NCBI GenBank assembly: GCA_963932465.1
Contig: OZ010795.1
Location: 519,565,451 to 519,629,450 of the forward strand
DNA from: Maratus speciosus
Lineage: Eukaryota; Arthropoda; Arachnida; Araneae; Salticidae
Direction of reading: 5' to 3'
Length of the DNA: 64,000 nt
The notes beneath the pieces were generated by a model. The model saw only the letters and a list, made by a program, of their open reading frames with translations. It was not told the DNA's origin and searched no databases. Numbering within the stretch: the first letter of the stretch is position 1; the number at the start of each line of letters is the position of its first letter. Made by a program: the position numbers and the translations under genes. Of the stretch, positions 22,461 to 33,730 are shown in pieces.

Positions 22461-22996
22461 CGGGGTGTTTCTAAATGAATATCGGGGTTTTAATGCTTGG
22501 TAGTATTTATTACATAAAACTTAAAATTATAATTAATACATAAAATGAAAGAGCAACTCAAACAGTTTTACCTACAAGCGTACAAGTGTTCAATGTGTGT
22601 TCTTTCATCACATGGCACACATCAAGTCGATAGCTCAGTTCTTCCCAAACGTTGATTAGCAAAGAAGTTATTTTCAGACGCTGATCCGACCTGACACCAT
22701 GTGATTTCTACGTGTGGGAGTTCATAAAGGATCGTGTGTATGTGCTTTCACTACAAGCTGACCATTGCAGCTGTTGCAACAATGACACCACAAACACTAA
22801 TCAACGTTTGGGAAGAACTGAGCTTTCGACTTGAAGTGTCCCGTTTGAAGAAAGGTGCTCACATTGAACATTTGTAAGCTTGTAGGTAAAACTATTTGAG
22901 TTGCTCTTTCATTTTAGGTATTAATTATAATTTAAGGTTTTATGCAATAAATACTACCAAGCGTTAAAATCCCAATATTCATTTAGAAACACCCCG
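22461..22996. mobile_element. 536-bp foldback element with ~205-bp inverted repeats
   Basis: Both ends read CGGGGTGTTTCTAAATGAAT inward with few mismatches, and the pairing continues for about 205 bp, through AGTATTTATT, GAAAGAGCAACTCAAA and CAGTTCTTCCCAAACGTTGA. AATA flanks both sides (22457-22460, 22997-23000), a possible 4-bp target duplication. It interrupts the Penelope remnant. The short central spacer encodes a scrap of transposase. Confidence 0.75.
22668..22836 (+). pseudogene. Mariner-family transposase C-terminal scrap
   Basis: A frame through the centre of the foldback reads SDLTPCDFYVWEFIKDRVYV (LTPCDF at 22691-22708). It closely resembles the (S/P)DLTPCDFFLWGYxKDxVYV block that carries the last catalytic acidic residue of a group of Tc1/mariner transposases. 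A stop precedes it, and the rest of the enzyme is absent. It shows the class of the parent element and nothing more. Confidence 0.65.
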
Positions 22997-23523
22997 AATA
23001 TGGATGTATTTAATCAGAGAGCAGCGATTTGTAATAAAAAAAAACCTTTCTCACCCATCTATCTTCTATTTTTCGCCGTGTAAAAAGAATTGACCATGGG
23101 ACCCGGATGTACAATTTAAAGCGAGGGTTTTATGAATGAGATATGGACAAGTAGCGTTATATACAAACGTTTAAATTTAAATTTTAACTATGGCTAAGTA
23201 TTAGCCGAAAGTACTCGATTTTTAATATGTTTTTAATAGGTTAATCATTTTTAAGTAAGAAATCACTTATTTAATTTTATATTATATTATTAAGATGAAT
23301 TTTTAAATTCTCAACTAGTTTATTTAAAAAATTATCATGCTTCATCTGTATTATAAAGCACAGACATATCTTGCCTTAATGCTATAGATAAAAGTAACAA
23401 TGGCTAGACGTGCGCTATTAAATTTTCTTTCATCCCTAATATATTTATTACCAAATACGCATTATTTCACGTTTTACTCTGACCAAAACTTTTATTTAAT
23501 TTAAAAATAATGTTTATTTAAAA

Positions 23524-23808
23524 GAAGCTCAGTGGTGTAGTGGTCAGCACGCCTGTCTGCCGCACCCCAGGTCGAGAGTTCGACTCCCGACTGGGCAAGG
23601 TTCACTCAGCCTTTCATCTCTTCGGGGTCGATAAAATGAGTACCAAGCTTGCTTGGGAACTAAACACCGAGGGTCTCGCGTTAGGTTGACCACCTGGTCG
23701 GGACGCATGCTGCATAGCGCCTCTGGTCCCAGGGTCAAGAAAACAGAGATGGGCACTGTCGGCCCAGATCCTTCTTGGATTGTATATCCACAGAGTTTAG
23801 TTTTAGTA
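23524..23808 (+). mobile_element. tRNA-derived SINE with conserved body domain
   Basis: A 285-bp unit is flanked by the perfect 12-bp direct repeats GTTTATTTAAAA (23512-23523 and 23809-23820). The tRNA-like head at 23528-23596 has a paired acceptor stem GCTCAGT/ACTGGGC. Box A TGGTGTAGTGG is at 23533-23543 and box B AGTTCGACTCC at 23577-23587; the anticodon arm has decayed. The body contains CTTCGGGGTCGATAAAATGA and GTACCAAGCTTGCTTGGGAA, resembling a conserved central SINE domain known from molluscs and chelicerates (recognised from memory, not searched). The perfect duplication suggests a fairly young insertion. Open frames across it on both strands are shadows. Confidence 0.88.
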
Positions 23809-24384
23809 GTTTATTTAAAAACTCTTCAAAAAATTATAGATTCTTGAAGAAAAGAAAATTTAGGCATATGTTTTTTTAATAATAAATTTGTCAACTTTGT
23901 TATAAAATTTTTACATGCAAAATTAACAAAATAATTTTAATTTTGTTGTAAATGTAAACGTTATTAATTTCAATGTTAATAATAATGCTGTTAATTTATA
24001 ATGTTTGTTGAGTTTGGAAATGTTTTTTTGAGATTTGATCCGAGAAATCGAATGAGAAATCCCATTTACACACGCTTAAAAAAACTCTAAAACGTTTCCA
24101 AAAATTACGGGAAACGAAGAGAACTTTTCTTTCTGAAATGCTTATTTAAATCATAGAAATCTATTAATTCCTGAGTTTTAGAAGATAAAAGAACGCTTTT
24201 CCGAAAAATTTATAACATGGAAAAAGTCATATTTTATTTTCGTAAACATGAAGAAAAATCAGAGCTAGATAAAGAAACATTTGTGCGTTTTTTTTACAGT
24301 GTATGGCGGCATTTCTTTTACCTTGACAAATGTACGTATTAGTTATTAAAATTATTTGTATGAAGAAAAAATTTTCTTTTAAGC

Positions 24385-25205
24385 ATTTTCCAACATAGTT
24401 GGATAGTGTTTATGAAATCAGTTTGTCTGACTGTCTGTCCGCCAGTGCTATAACTGGCGTAAATATAGTCAGATTGCCATGAAATTTATATCTGTTCTTT
24501 GTGCTTAAGGTGGCATGTTTGGTATTGAAAATGAAGTGTTTCGCATTAACAACTCATTTACAGCGATACTCAAAAGAATTCCGTTACATTACGGCCCATT
24601 GGGAAAAACCGTTTGCGGTGTATTTTAAAGATAATACACTATTTTAAATATATTGAAATTGATATACATCACTGAGGTGTACTACTAGTTTCTTCCAATA
24701 TAATATGGTGTACATAGAACTTATCATTTATTTACAAGAACACTCAAAGGAATTTGGCTTTAGCAGAAAATAAGCAATAACTGAACTATTGGAGACTACG
24801 AACAATAATTTCTGAAAGTGCGTCTTCAGTTGTGGTATGCGTTTTGAAATTTTAACTATTTTTTAAATATTACTTGGAGTGTATAAAGTCTATAGATCAT
24901 ATACAGGGTCGCACAAAAGTTCTCAACAACATTCGTTTATTGGCGGAAATTTGCTGAGTAGAAATTTTCAACTGTGCTATACGTTTAATTGAACTAACGT
25001 TTAGCATATTGGGTAGCATGCATACATATCTATAGATAATGTACAGAGCTGTACAAAAAATCGTACATTTTAACGCCTATTCGTGGTAATAGAAGAAATT
25101 GGGTTTTAAATGCGTTAGGTGTTTTCCAAATTGTTCATTTAGGCATCATCTTTCACATTAATAAACTGTAAAGTTTTGTTATAGTGTTCCGAATGTGTTG
25201 GAAAG
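24385..25205 (+). mobile_element. F3 modular repeat, copy b
   Basis: The head is TTTTCCAACATAGTTGGATAGT, a hairpin, followed by a tract GTCTGACTGTCTGTCCGCC and then CTGGCGTAAATATAGTCAGA. Modules follow, each opened by the core: ACAGCGATACTCAAAAGAAT (24560), ACAAGAACACTCAAAGGAAT (about 24735), ACAGGGTCGCACAAAAG (about 24903) and ACAGAGCTGTACAAAAAATC (about 25043). It ends with GTTGGAAAGGGTCTCAT (about 25197), the inverse of the family head, and then a GCATGATTTCTCGTTC tail. No coding capacity. Confidence 0.7.
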
Positions 25206-25439
25206 GGTCTCATATTATATACTGTACGCATGATTTCTCGTTCTTGTTTTCCACTGCTCTTTATTTTAGACAGTATTCTTTTTAAGCATTTCGATTCTTA
25301 TATGAAATTATCTTAACAAAGTTTTTTGCTACAGTACTTATGAGAAATAGTTTCCGGAAATGCGTTTTCCCTTATAAGACGCTTTTTAGGTGTGTTCGTA
25401 ATTATATAAATACGCAGCATCTATAGTCGTTGTTCGGTC

Positions 25440-26215
25440 CATCCGTCCGCCCGTCTGTCTATCCCTCTGCACATAACACAGCAAAAACTACCCAAACGAA
25501 TGGTCAGAAATCTTAAATATATAATTGCTATAAAATTTTGTCGAGTCATTTCAAATTTTATGAAAATCCGATGTATAGTTTAATTACAGGGACAGTCAAA
25601 AGCTTTCCGTTTCATTACAGCCAATGGGATTTTTTTTTTCAAGTGCATTTTAATGATGTTACAGCTTTTCGAACAGAATGAAATTGATATGCATTTATGA
25701 AGTACACTAAAATATACATTCAGTGCAATATGCGGTACAAAAAATAATTTTTAAACTAGTTATAGTACGAACGCACCTTATTTGCCACGTTTGAAGTGCA
25801 ATTTCCAACTTCTTCAAATTTAACTACGTTTTTGCATATTACTTGGTGTGTATAAATTCTATAGATCATATAGAGGGCTACACAAAAAATCTCAAGTGTA
25901 TTTCCGTTTGTTGACGGAAATTGCTGAACGGAAAATTTGAACTGCGCTATGCGTTTAATTGAACCAACTTTTAGCTTGCTGTGAATCTATAGATCATATA
26001 CAGGGCTGCACAAAAAAATCGGATATTTTTATTACTATTTTTGGTAATTTCTGAAATGGGGTTTCCAAAAACGATATGCATTTTCTAAATTATTTAGACA
26101 TCTTCCATGTTAATAAATTGTAAAATTTTGTTACAGTATTCTTAATGCGTTGGAAAGTGTTTCATAATCTAAGCTGGATGCATGGATGCATGATTTTTCG
26201 TCCTTGTTCTAAAGT
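25440..26215 (+). mobile_element. F3 modular repeat, copy c
   Basis: A GTCC/GTCTGTC tract at about 25437-25465 stands where the head should be, though the hairpin head is missing. Core motifs lie near 25586 (ACAGGGACAGTCAAAAG), 25870 (GAGGGCTACACAAAAAATC) and 26000 (ACAGGGCTGCACAAAAAAAT), with a decayed one near 25735. It ends with GTTGGAAAGTGTTTCATAAT (about 26152) and GCATGATTTTTCGTCCTTGT, as other copies do. It directly follows copy b. Confidence 0.65.
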
Positions 26216-26350
26216 TGAAATGCAAAAAACCCATTGAAAAAGTTATTTTAACAATCTTTATATACTTTCGATCGAATTAGGTTTATAGTTTTCGTTTTAG
26301 ATACGAAAACTATACATTTGCATTGAAGAGGTATAGTAGTGGAAAAAAAA

Positions 26351-26495
26351 AAAGTAATAACCCCTACTAACTCGGCAACTGTAAATTATTGTAGAAGAAA
26401 GTTACTGGTACCAAATGATTTGAAATTATGTCTACATTAATAGATATATATAAAATTTGCTTAGGGGGCAATCTACATCTCAAAACGAACCGAAA

Positions 26496-26528
<33 letters not shown>

Positions 26529-27430
26529 ACACCATAAATAGATTCTGCACACTTCAATTAGCATAAATCCATATTTTCATAAAATTTGTATCATTAGTTT
26601 CCGAGACATTAATTATTTTAAAATGATCCTATTTTAGGGGCTGTATCTAAATGGACGTTTGGTATTCGATTGTTGAGATGCTACAGAATGACTATATCAC
26701 TTCTATTGATGTATTATTTATTACCAATATGAACATCTTACTCGCTTTATATGTTTCGACTATTGCCAACCCAAATGTGTCATTAAAATGAGTAAAATAT
26801 ATTTTTTCAAATTTTGCTTTTCTGGACATCATAGACGGAAACCGCCATTTTGACGTTTTCTACTGATAATTCGAAAACTATTTGGAAGAAAAATTTGAAA
26901 TTGAGAATTTGCATAAAGCAGAACATAACAAATATACATCTGCCAAAAAAAAAAAAAAATTGTAGGTTGCAATTCATATTTTTTTCGAATATTAATTTCA
27001 TAACTCATAATTAATATTATAAAATTTTAAAAATTACAAATTAAATGTATTCATATTTGGGTTTTTTAATATTATAATTAAACAAAAAAATATCACATTA
27101 GGATTATAATTTCAGGAGATATTAATAAAAATATGAAAATGTATTTTAACATTAGACGGTCTAAATTTTGAATGTTTATAATTCAAAAACTCATCATCCA
27201 AATGACTTGAAATTTCATTTCTAGGCATAGTTTGAACTTACGATTTAAAATATAGTATAAAAATTTGGTGTTGCCGTTGTAAAAAACAAAGTTAGGTCTG
27301 GTTTTTATTTGTAGATGGACCCCTTAGCAAATTATATATACATCATTTAAAAGTAGACTTTATTTCCAATCATTTGTTACCTGTAAATTTCTTCTATAAT
27401 TAGTTGCTGAGTTAGTATGGGTGTTTACAT
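26351..27430. mobile_element. 1.08-kb foldback element with ~120-bp terminal inverted repeats
   Basis: The left arm, about 26355-26475, contains CCCTACTAACTCGGCAACT, AATGATTTGAAATTATGTCT and TTTGCTTAGGGGG. The right arm, about 27304-27425, carries the inverse of each (GCTGAGTTAGTATGGGTG, CCAATCATTTG, CCCCTTAGCAAATT). The interior is AT-rich with a poly(T) tract at about 26500-26526 and no recognisable gene; short frames here are incidental. Confidence 0.65.
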
Positions 27431-27651
27431 TTCTTTGAGTGTGTGTGTATGTACATTCGCAACTGTAGCATGGTCACAAATATCCCCCACAATGTTTTTT
27501 TTCGTTATGAACTGTCATCTAATTGAAATGCATGTGTCTTTAAAAAAGACTTCTGTTAATTGACTTTAAGCTACAAGAACTCCTTAGCCGGAAAAATTTT
27601 CACAGTCAAGGATCATGAAATTTGCTCATAAAAACATCTATATATGGGAAA

Positions 27652-28049
27652 CGTCCACTCGTTACTCTTGTGATAAATTAGAGCAAATTTTCATATATAA
27701 TTCCAATTATTTTATTACAAAATATAATTAAGATGAAAGTTGATGTAACCAGCTAAATACCACTGTGTTCCACATACAAACATATATCTAATTTGTAACA
27801 AAAAGCATTTTACTTATGCATTTATTAAATGACTCTTGTGACACTCTGGTCACAAGAGTAACAAAATTTTGATTGATTATATAGACAAGGGAAATGCTTT
27901 TTGTTACAAATTAGATATATTTTATGCGGGTGGAACATAATTGTATTTAACTGGTTATATCAATTTTTGTATTAATTATATTTTGTAATAAAATATTTGG
28001 AAGTATTTGTGAAAATTTGCTCTAATGGTCACAAGAGTAACAATGGACG
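27652..28049. mobile_element. 398-bp foldback element with four GTTACTCTTGTGA motifs
   Basis: Arms of about 160 bp pair from CGTCCA (27652) to TGGACG (28049). Landmarks such as AGAGCAAATTTTCA, AAATATAATTAA and ATCTAATTTGTAACAAAAAG are inverted on the right. GTTACTCTTGTGA at the left end, its inverse at the right end, and both orientations at the centre (GACTCTTGTGACACTCTGG and GGTCACAAGAGTAAC near 27831-27861) give four copies of one motif. Confidence 0.75.
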
Positions 28050-28059
28050 ATCCCGTATT

Positions 28060-29460
28060 TAAAACGCTAAGCTTTTTCTTTCGACAGTCCGTGAGAAGAA
28101 ACTACTGCATCAAATTACACCAGTCTTTTTTTTTAAATGAAAGATATTTGGCCAGAGATTTGTTATCGTACATTCATTATTTCAAATATTTTATTAATTA
28201 GCCGTAATTTTAAATTAAAATTCTACAGTTGCACTTGCGCACTATGTAAGTACAAGTCTGTCTTTGGAGTACTATCACATCACAGGTAGAAGCTGTTTTA
28301 AGTTCGCCTGCTATCCGATCTTACTGTAAAAAAGCTTTTCTTTCTTTCACAAAATTAATATTATTTGGCTCTTTCAGCATTATTAACAGTTGAAAAATTT
28401 ATTATGTCCATATTAAGAGTACGGTAGTAAGAATACGCTTTATTTCGGGGGTGTCATATTGTTTTGGTCATATTACACACAGAAGAAAAACACAGTGATT
28501 TGAGGCTAAAAGTAATGGCTGGTGATCCATCTTATGAATTGCCAATAATTACACATGAAGATTTGGAAACTAGCACGTTAGGTTGCAGCTGCTTCTTTGA
28601 AAAAATAACGTATCATAAATATTAAAACGCAAAACTACTTCTGTCAGATCAGAACTGAAATTCTGACCAATGCGTATGCGTCAACTGTTTTTCGAACTTC
28701 TTGAGTTTAGAAAGAAGAGAAACGAGTTCCTGCTAGCGTAGTGGCTTAAAGCAGAAGTTTAAAGCTCCGAATTTTTGTAGAGAACTGAGGTTCGAGCCCA
28801 AGCCTGACAAAATGTGCAATATTTTTGTCGATAATTTATTTCAATAATGACATAATTTATTAGGAACAGAAGTTATAGGATTTTTATTTTATTATTATTA
28901 TTATTTGAATGATTTATAATTAAATAAAATTTAACACTCAATAATATTTTGAAAAATAATGATTTTAATTTAAAATATTTTGCATGTTATTATCAATTAA
29001 ATAAATTGAGGCGATCTACAATTTTATTTTCTGAACATTATCAAGAATATATATGTGTGTGTGCGTCAGAAAAGTGTCATTCATTTGCGTAAAAAATAAA
29101 ACGGAAAGAAAGAAAGAAAAATATTCGTATAAGAGCTATAAAAGGAATTTCCTTGATATCCAAGTTTAATATTTAAAACATGTATTAAAATGTTAAATAA
29201 AATTCAAGTAATAAATAATATATATTATAAATCATTAGCTGCATCAAGTTTCAAATTTAGGTTTTTAGAGAATGAGACAGATAAAAATAAAATTCATGGC
29301 AGCTTTTAATGGTCGTGTAGTTTTAATAAATAAATGAAAATAAATATAGTTGTTTAAAAAAAAAAAAGAGGCCGTAGTAAGTAAAAATAAATTCTCTACC
29401 CGGTATTTATAGGTAAATGTCTGATAAAAAAGCAAGCATATTTAGTTGTAAATTATAAAC
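28060..29460. other. AT-rich stretch with one tRNA-like Pol III motif pair
   Basis: No gene was recognised. TA/TG-rich microsatellite tracts occur near 29050, and poly(A) near 29356. A tRNA-like sequence is listed separately. Confidence 0.4.
28730..28805 (+). tRNA. Decayed tRNA-like sequence (box A and box B)
   Basis: Box A TAGCGTAGTGG (28734-28744) fits the Pol III consensus. Box B GGTTCGAGCCC (28789-28799) differs from consensus by one base. I cannot draw a full cloverleaf: the anticodon arm and acceptor are not convincingly paired. It is probably a tRNA pseudogene or a SINE head fragment. Confidence 0.35.
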
Positions 29461-29464
29461 TTAA

Positions 29465-30209
29465 GGGGTCTTGTACCTTTTAAACGAGTCGAAAATTAAC
29501 GGAAAACTTCAAACTTTGAATTAGTCTATCTTCAAAACCTTTTTATGTATAAACATGAAATTTTGGTTATTGATTTAACAGATTGTGCTTTGTAATATAC
29601 TGCCAACATAAATTTATTAACCCTTTACAAAATGTGTGTATTGTTGAAATCAAAATAGCCCTTTTTTTTACCCCATAAGTCATTGCGCGCATGATGTCTT
29701 GAGAAGGTATGTATGGATTGTCATGAAATTTGATAAATATACTAAACAGATATGTATGTTTAAAATGATCTACTTTTAAGTATTTACAATGGTAATATAT
29801 TTAGTTATGACTATTTTTATTCATTAAAAATACAAAATTTTTATTTTTTTTACGAAAATATTTTTTTTATATAGTTAATGAAATAATTTTAGCCTAAGAG
29901 TAGGTCATTTTAAACACATATATATGTTTAGTATCTTTACCAAATTTCATGCAAATCCATACATACTTTCTCAAGATATCATGCGCGCAATGACTTATGG
30001 GGTAAAAAAAAAAAGCTATTTTTATTTGAACAATACACAAATACTGTAAAGGGTTAATAAATTTCTAATGGTAGAATATTACAAAGTACAATATGTTTAA
30101 TAAATATCCAAAATTTCATGTTTATACATAAAAAGGCTTTGTAGATAGACTAATTCAAACTTTGAAGTTTTTCGTTAATTTTCGACGCGTTTAAAAGGTA
30201 CAAGACCCC
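29465..30209. mobile_element. 745-bp foldback element flanked by TTAA
   Basis: TTAA|GGGGTCTTGTACCTTTTAAA at the left is mirrored by TTTAAAAGGTACAAGACCCC|TTAA at the right. The arms pair over more than 300 bp. They include AACCCTTTACA..TGTG, CCCCATAAGTCATTGCGCGC and ATGTATGGATTG..ATGAAATTTG, with inverted counterparts on the right. TTAA on each side would fit a piggyBac-type or Sola3-type target, but a palindromic end could give the same picture. No coding region. Confidence 0.75.
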
Positions 30210-30615
30210 TTAAAATTATTTCTCTTCATTGTATAGACTGACAGCACCCTTTATCGCCTTAAAGAATTAGGAAACACTTATGCAATATTGAAATTAATCA
30301 CGTAATTCGTCATTCAATAATTAATTTAGAAGCAACTATTTAAAAATTCAAGAATTTTTCTAATGAAACATTCAACTTATTTAACGTCAAATCTTGACGG
30401 GCACTATCTAGTTGATTTGTTGAAAACGTGATTTTTAACATTCGAAATGTGGTTTTCACTTTTATTAAAGTTTTATCTTTTATTCTTATGTGGAAAAATT
30501 TATATATATATATTTTTACAATTTTTTGGGGAATGGAGGAAGTTTAATACATAAAATAACAAGCTATATATTTTGTTTGCTTTATTTTACTTTGTATTGA
30601 CTTAATATTCTATTA

Positions 30616-31404
30616 CAGTGGAGCGCCGATTATCCGAACAAGTTGTGACCCACCCTAGTTCGGATAAGCAAAAGTTCGCATAAATGGACAGTCAACTTAA
30701 TGGTTGTTTCTGACTATATTAAAACCTTCACCCGTTATCTAAGCTTAGGACAGGCAGCACCAGTTAATGCTGGCATGTTTATTTTTATTTATATATATAT
30801 TTATTATTTATTATTATTATTATTTTTCTCTTTTTACCATTTTCTGAACTCCAGACATTATATTTTAAGAAGAATTCTTTTCAATCCTTCCATACCTCTA
30901 ATTCTTTTTAAATACGTTAGTTGAATAGGATTAACGTTCTTCTGCTATTCGAGTCATTTCATAGCTGTTTCCAAACATTCAAATATTTCGTTATGTGATA
31001 GACCTGGATTAATTTCAGATAAGATTATTCGTTTTCATTTTCTTCAATTTCTTTTTCGTCATGAATCCCGTCCGCAATCTCCCCGTCATTTAAAATCTGA
31101 TCTCCAGGGTCATGTACTTCACTAACTCGTTAATTTCATTTTCTTCATTGCTCAGGATAATTCCCATCTCCTTTATCGTTTTACATTTTTCATTTTCTGA
31201 CCCACTATCAGTTTTTTCTTCATTTAAAATTTTATTCCAAGCTAATGGATAATTGGGAGTTCGGTTAAAAAAAAAATTAGGGCGAAATAGGCTGTTCGGA
31301 TAGCTGGAAGTTCGGTCATTTTTTTTTTTTTTTTTCAGAGAAATAGGCTGTTCGAATAATTGGAAGTTCGGTTAATTGCAATTCCGATAATCGGCACTCT
31401 GCTG
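30616..31404 (-). mobile_element. Internally deleted Tigger/pogo element
   Basis: Left end CAGTGGAGCGCCGATTATCC and right end (inverse) CAGCAGAGTGCCGATTATCG are flanked by TA (30614-30615, 31405-31406). Such ends are typical of the pogo/Tigger branch. Next to the right end, three imperfect copies of about 60-70 bp contain GGAAGTTCGGTTAA-type sequence (near 31255, 31305 and 31360). Only the C-terminal part of a transposase remains, on the minus strand. Confidence 0.8.
30885..31262 (-). pseudogene. Tigger transposase C-terminal remnant
   Basis: On the minus strand the sequence reads AWNKILNEEKTDSG and then an acidic, lysine-rich tail. After frame changes comes INPGLSHNEIFECLETAMK and a stop where Tigger proteins often have a Trp (ALKWLE-type). 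The AWNKLW-like block followed by an acidic tail and an ALETALKW-like helix is the usual C-terminus of Tigger/pogo DDE transposases. The catalytic core and DNA-binding domains are gone. At least two stops and one frameshift are present. The same C-terminal layout is seen at 52526-52976. Confidence 0.6.
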
Positions 31405-31565
31405 TATTTTAAATGTGACAATTGAATATTGTTATTGTTTGCCGTAAAATATTTTAATTTCATTTTTTACTTTATGTAGGAATAAAATAAAGAAATATAG
31501 TGTTTTCGTGCAATATTGGAGAATATTGTAATTTTTTACACTAACGGCAACATAAAAAAATGGTT

Positions 31566-32385
31566 TTTTAACACTTTCCAACAAAGTTGAAAAGTGTTTA
31601 TGCATTCTTTTTCTCTGACCATCTGTCCACGTGCTAACTCCCGTAAATATACTCGGATTTTCAGGAAATTGATAAAGGTTATTTAGGGTCACCAAAGCAT
31701 GTTTGGTATTGTATATGAAGTATGTAGGATTAATAGTTCATTCACAGGGAAACTCAAATTTATTCAATTACATTATGGTGTATGAGAAAAATCGTTTGCA
31801 GAATATTATAATATTATGTTATTTCAAATGTATTGAAACTGATATAAATCGCTGAATTTTACTACGATCACGTTAGAACAGGATATACATAGAGATTTTT
31901 TATTCATTTACAGGGACACACAAAAGAAATCGGTTACAGTACAGTACTGTCTTTGAGTAATAAATGCTGGAGTGTACGATTTAAACTTCATGCGCTTTTA
32001 AATTTAATTAATTTTTTGCATCTTACTCGTTACACATAAATTCCATACCTCAAATATAGGGCTTCACAAAAGTATTCACATACCGTTCTCCTTATTAGAA
32101 GAAACTGCTGAAGGTAAATTTTCCAATGAAATATATGTATCTCTTAAGTGAAGTAAATTTTGGCATGCTTGTAGTTAATAGATTCGATTCTATATATCAT
32201 ATACAGGGCTGCTAAATAAGTCCACATAATTTGTCGATTGTGGATGGGAACAGCTGAAATTGGGTTTTGAAATGTACTGTGCGTTTCCATATGGTTGAAT
32301 TAGACGTAATATTTTAATTTTTTAAACGGTGCAGTTTTGTTACATTATTCTGAATGGTTGGAAAGTGTTTCATAATATATGCTTG
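31566..32385 (+). mobile_element. F3 modular repeat, copy d (best preserved)
   Basis: The head AACACTTTCCAACAAAGTTG folds with AAAAGTGTTTATG. It is followed by CTGACCATCTGTCCACG and CTAACTCCCGTAAATATACT. Cores lie at about 31744 (ACAGGGAAACTCAAATT), 31910 (ACAGGGACACACAAAAGAAA), 32056 (ATAGGGCTTCACAAAAG) and 32203 (ACAGGGCTGCTAAATAAG), spaced 166, 146 and 147 bases. The 3' end GGTTGGAAAGTGTTTCATAA (about 32353) is the inverse of the head. The whole is about 0.8 kb and encodes no protein. Confidence 0.75.
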
Positions 32386-32728
32386 ACACATGATTTTTTC
32401 TTACTTGTTAACCATTTGGAAATATGGTTATTGTCCTCTGTCAGGGTAGAAAATCAAAAACATATCTGAAGCGTTTTATTAGTTGAATCCGCATTTTATT
32501 CGTTTTCTGGTTGGTCTATACAGCAATCTGTATTTTCCCTTTACTTTCAATAGATATCGATACTTCTGTTGCCACTATGACAAAAAAGTAATAAAAACTA
32601 CAGGAAAAAATTAATAACTCAGAAACAAATTGAGATACAGCTTTCAAACTAATTGCATTTAAAAGTACATTTTTTTCTTTATACGACAGTGTAAAAAGTA
32701 ATATTGTGGGATGTTTAGAAGTTTAAGA

Positions 32729-33070
32729 ATGAAATTTCATTTAAAATTGGTCCAGTAATATTAATGTTTAATTCATGGCGTACGTAATGTATGACCAGCT
32801 CTGTAGAAGTTAAAAAATTTACGGTACCGAAAAATGTAATCCATGGAGTACGTAATGTATGAAATTTCATTTAAAATTGGTCCAGGAATATTAATGTTTA
32901 ATTCATGGCGTACGTAATGTATGACCAGCTCAGTAGGAGTTTAAAAATTTGCAATACCGAAAATTGTAAAACTGAAATTTCTTTTAAAATTTGTTCATGA
33001 TGGGTCCAGGAATGTTAATGTTTAATTCATGGCTTACGTAATGCATGATCAACTCCGTTCGATTTTTATG
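32729..33070 (+). repeat. Three tandem copies of a ~130-bp unit
   Basis: GAAATTTCATTTAAAATTGG starts units near 32733 and 32859, and a diverged unit lies near 32975. Each contains AATGTTTAATTCATGGCGTA and CGTAATGTATGACCAGCTC or a close version of it. The source family was not recognised. Confidence 0.75.
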
Positions 33071-33074
33071 TCTT

Positions 33075-33699
33075 AAATTTTAGTCTTCGAAAAAATAATT
33101 TTCCAAATGGTCGATGTAATTTGTTAAATAGCTTTTTTCTTTTATCTTTTTAAAATTATTTTCGGACGAATCAGTTATCTTTTCCTTAAAAATGTTTTTA
33201 TTTAATCAAACATTGCATGTTTGAAAATATCAAACTAAAATATCTAAGCTATTGTTAGTACTATTTTCTTTTTCCTCATTTTTTGAACATAAAAGTTTAT
33301 TTTGATTAGCAGTTGATCACGTTATTTTATAGAAATCTTTACTAGATGAAGTGCGCGTTTTCTGAAATGATGTTTTATTAGAAAACTTGCTGTAATGTGA
33401 AAATAAATAACTTAACAGTCAGTTTTGAATAACAATAACCGGTTAATTTATATAGAACTAATTTTAACAAAAAATAATCTTATTAAATATGTGCTTAGTA
33501 TTTGGTTTTCTTTACTTATAGAACAAAAGTGTTTGGAGCAATAGATAGTTGCGAGCGCATTTTTATCGTATTTTATTGTAGATATATATATATATAAAAG
33601 ATGATTCTTTTTAAGTAATTATAAAATGCAAATTTGAATGTTGATTTTTCAAAGAAATATAGAAAAGAAGAAACATTCAAATTATTTGTTTTTCTCAGT

Positions 33700-33730
<31 letters not shown>

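Noticed and set aside
23544..23847. Open frames on both strands of 60-70 codons
   Set aside because: They lie entirely within the tRNA-derived SINE, whose GC-rich body has few stops.
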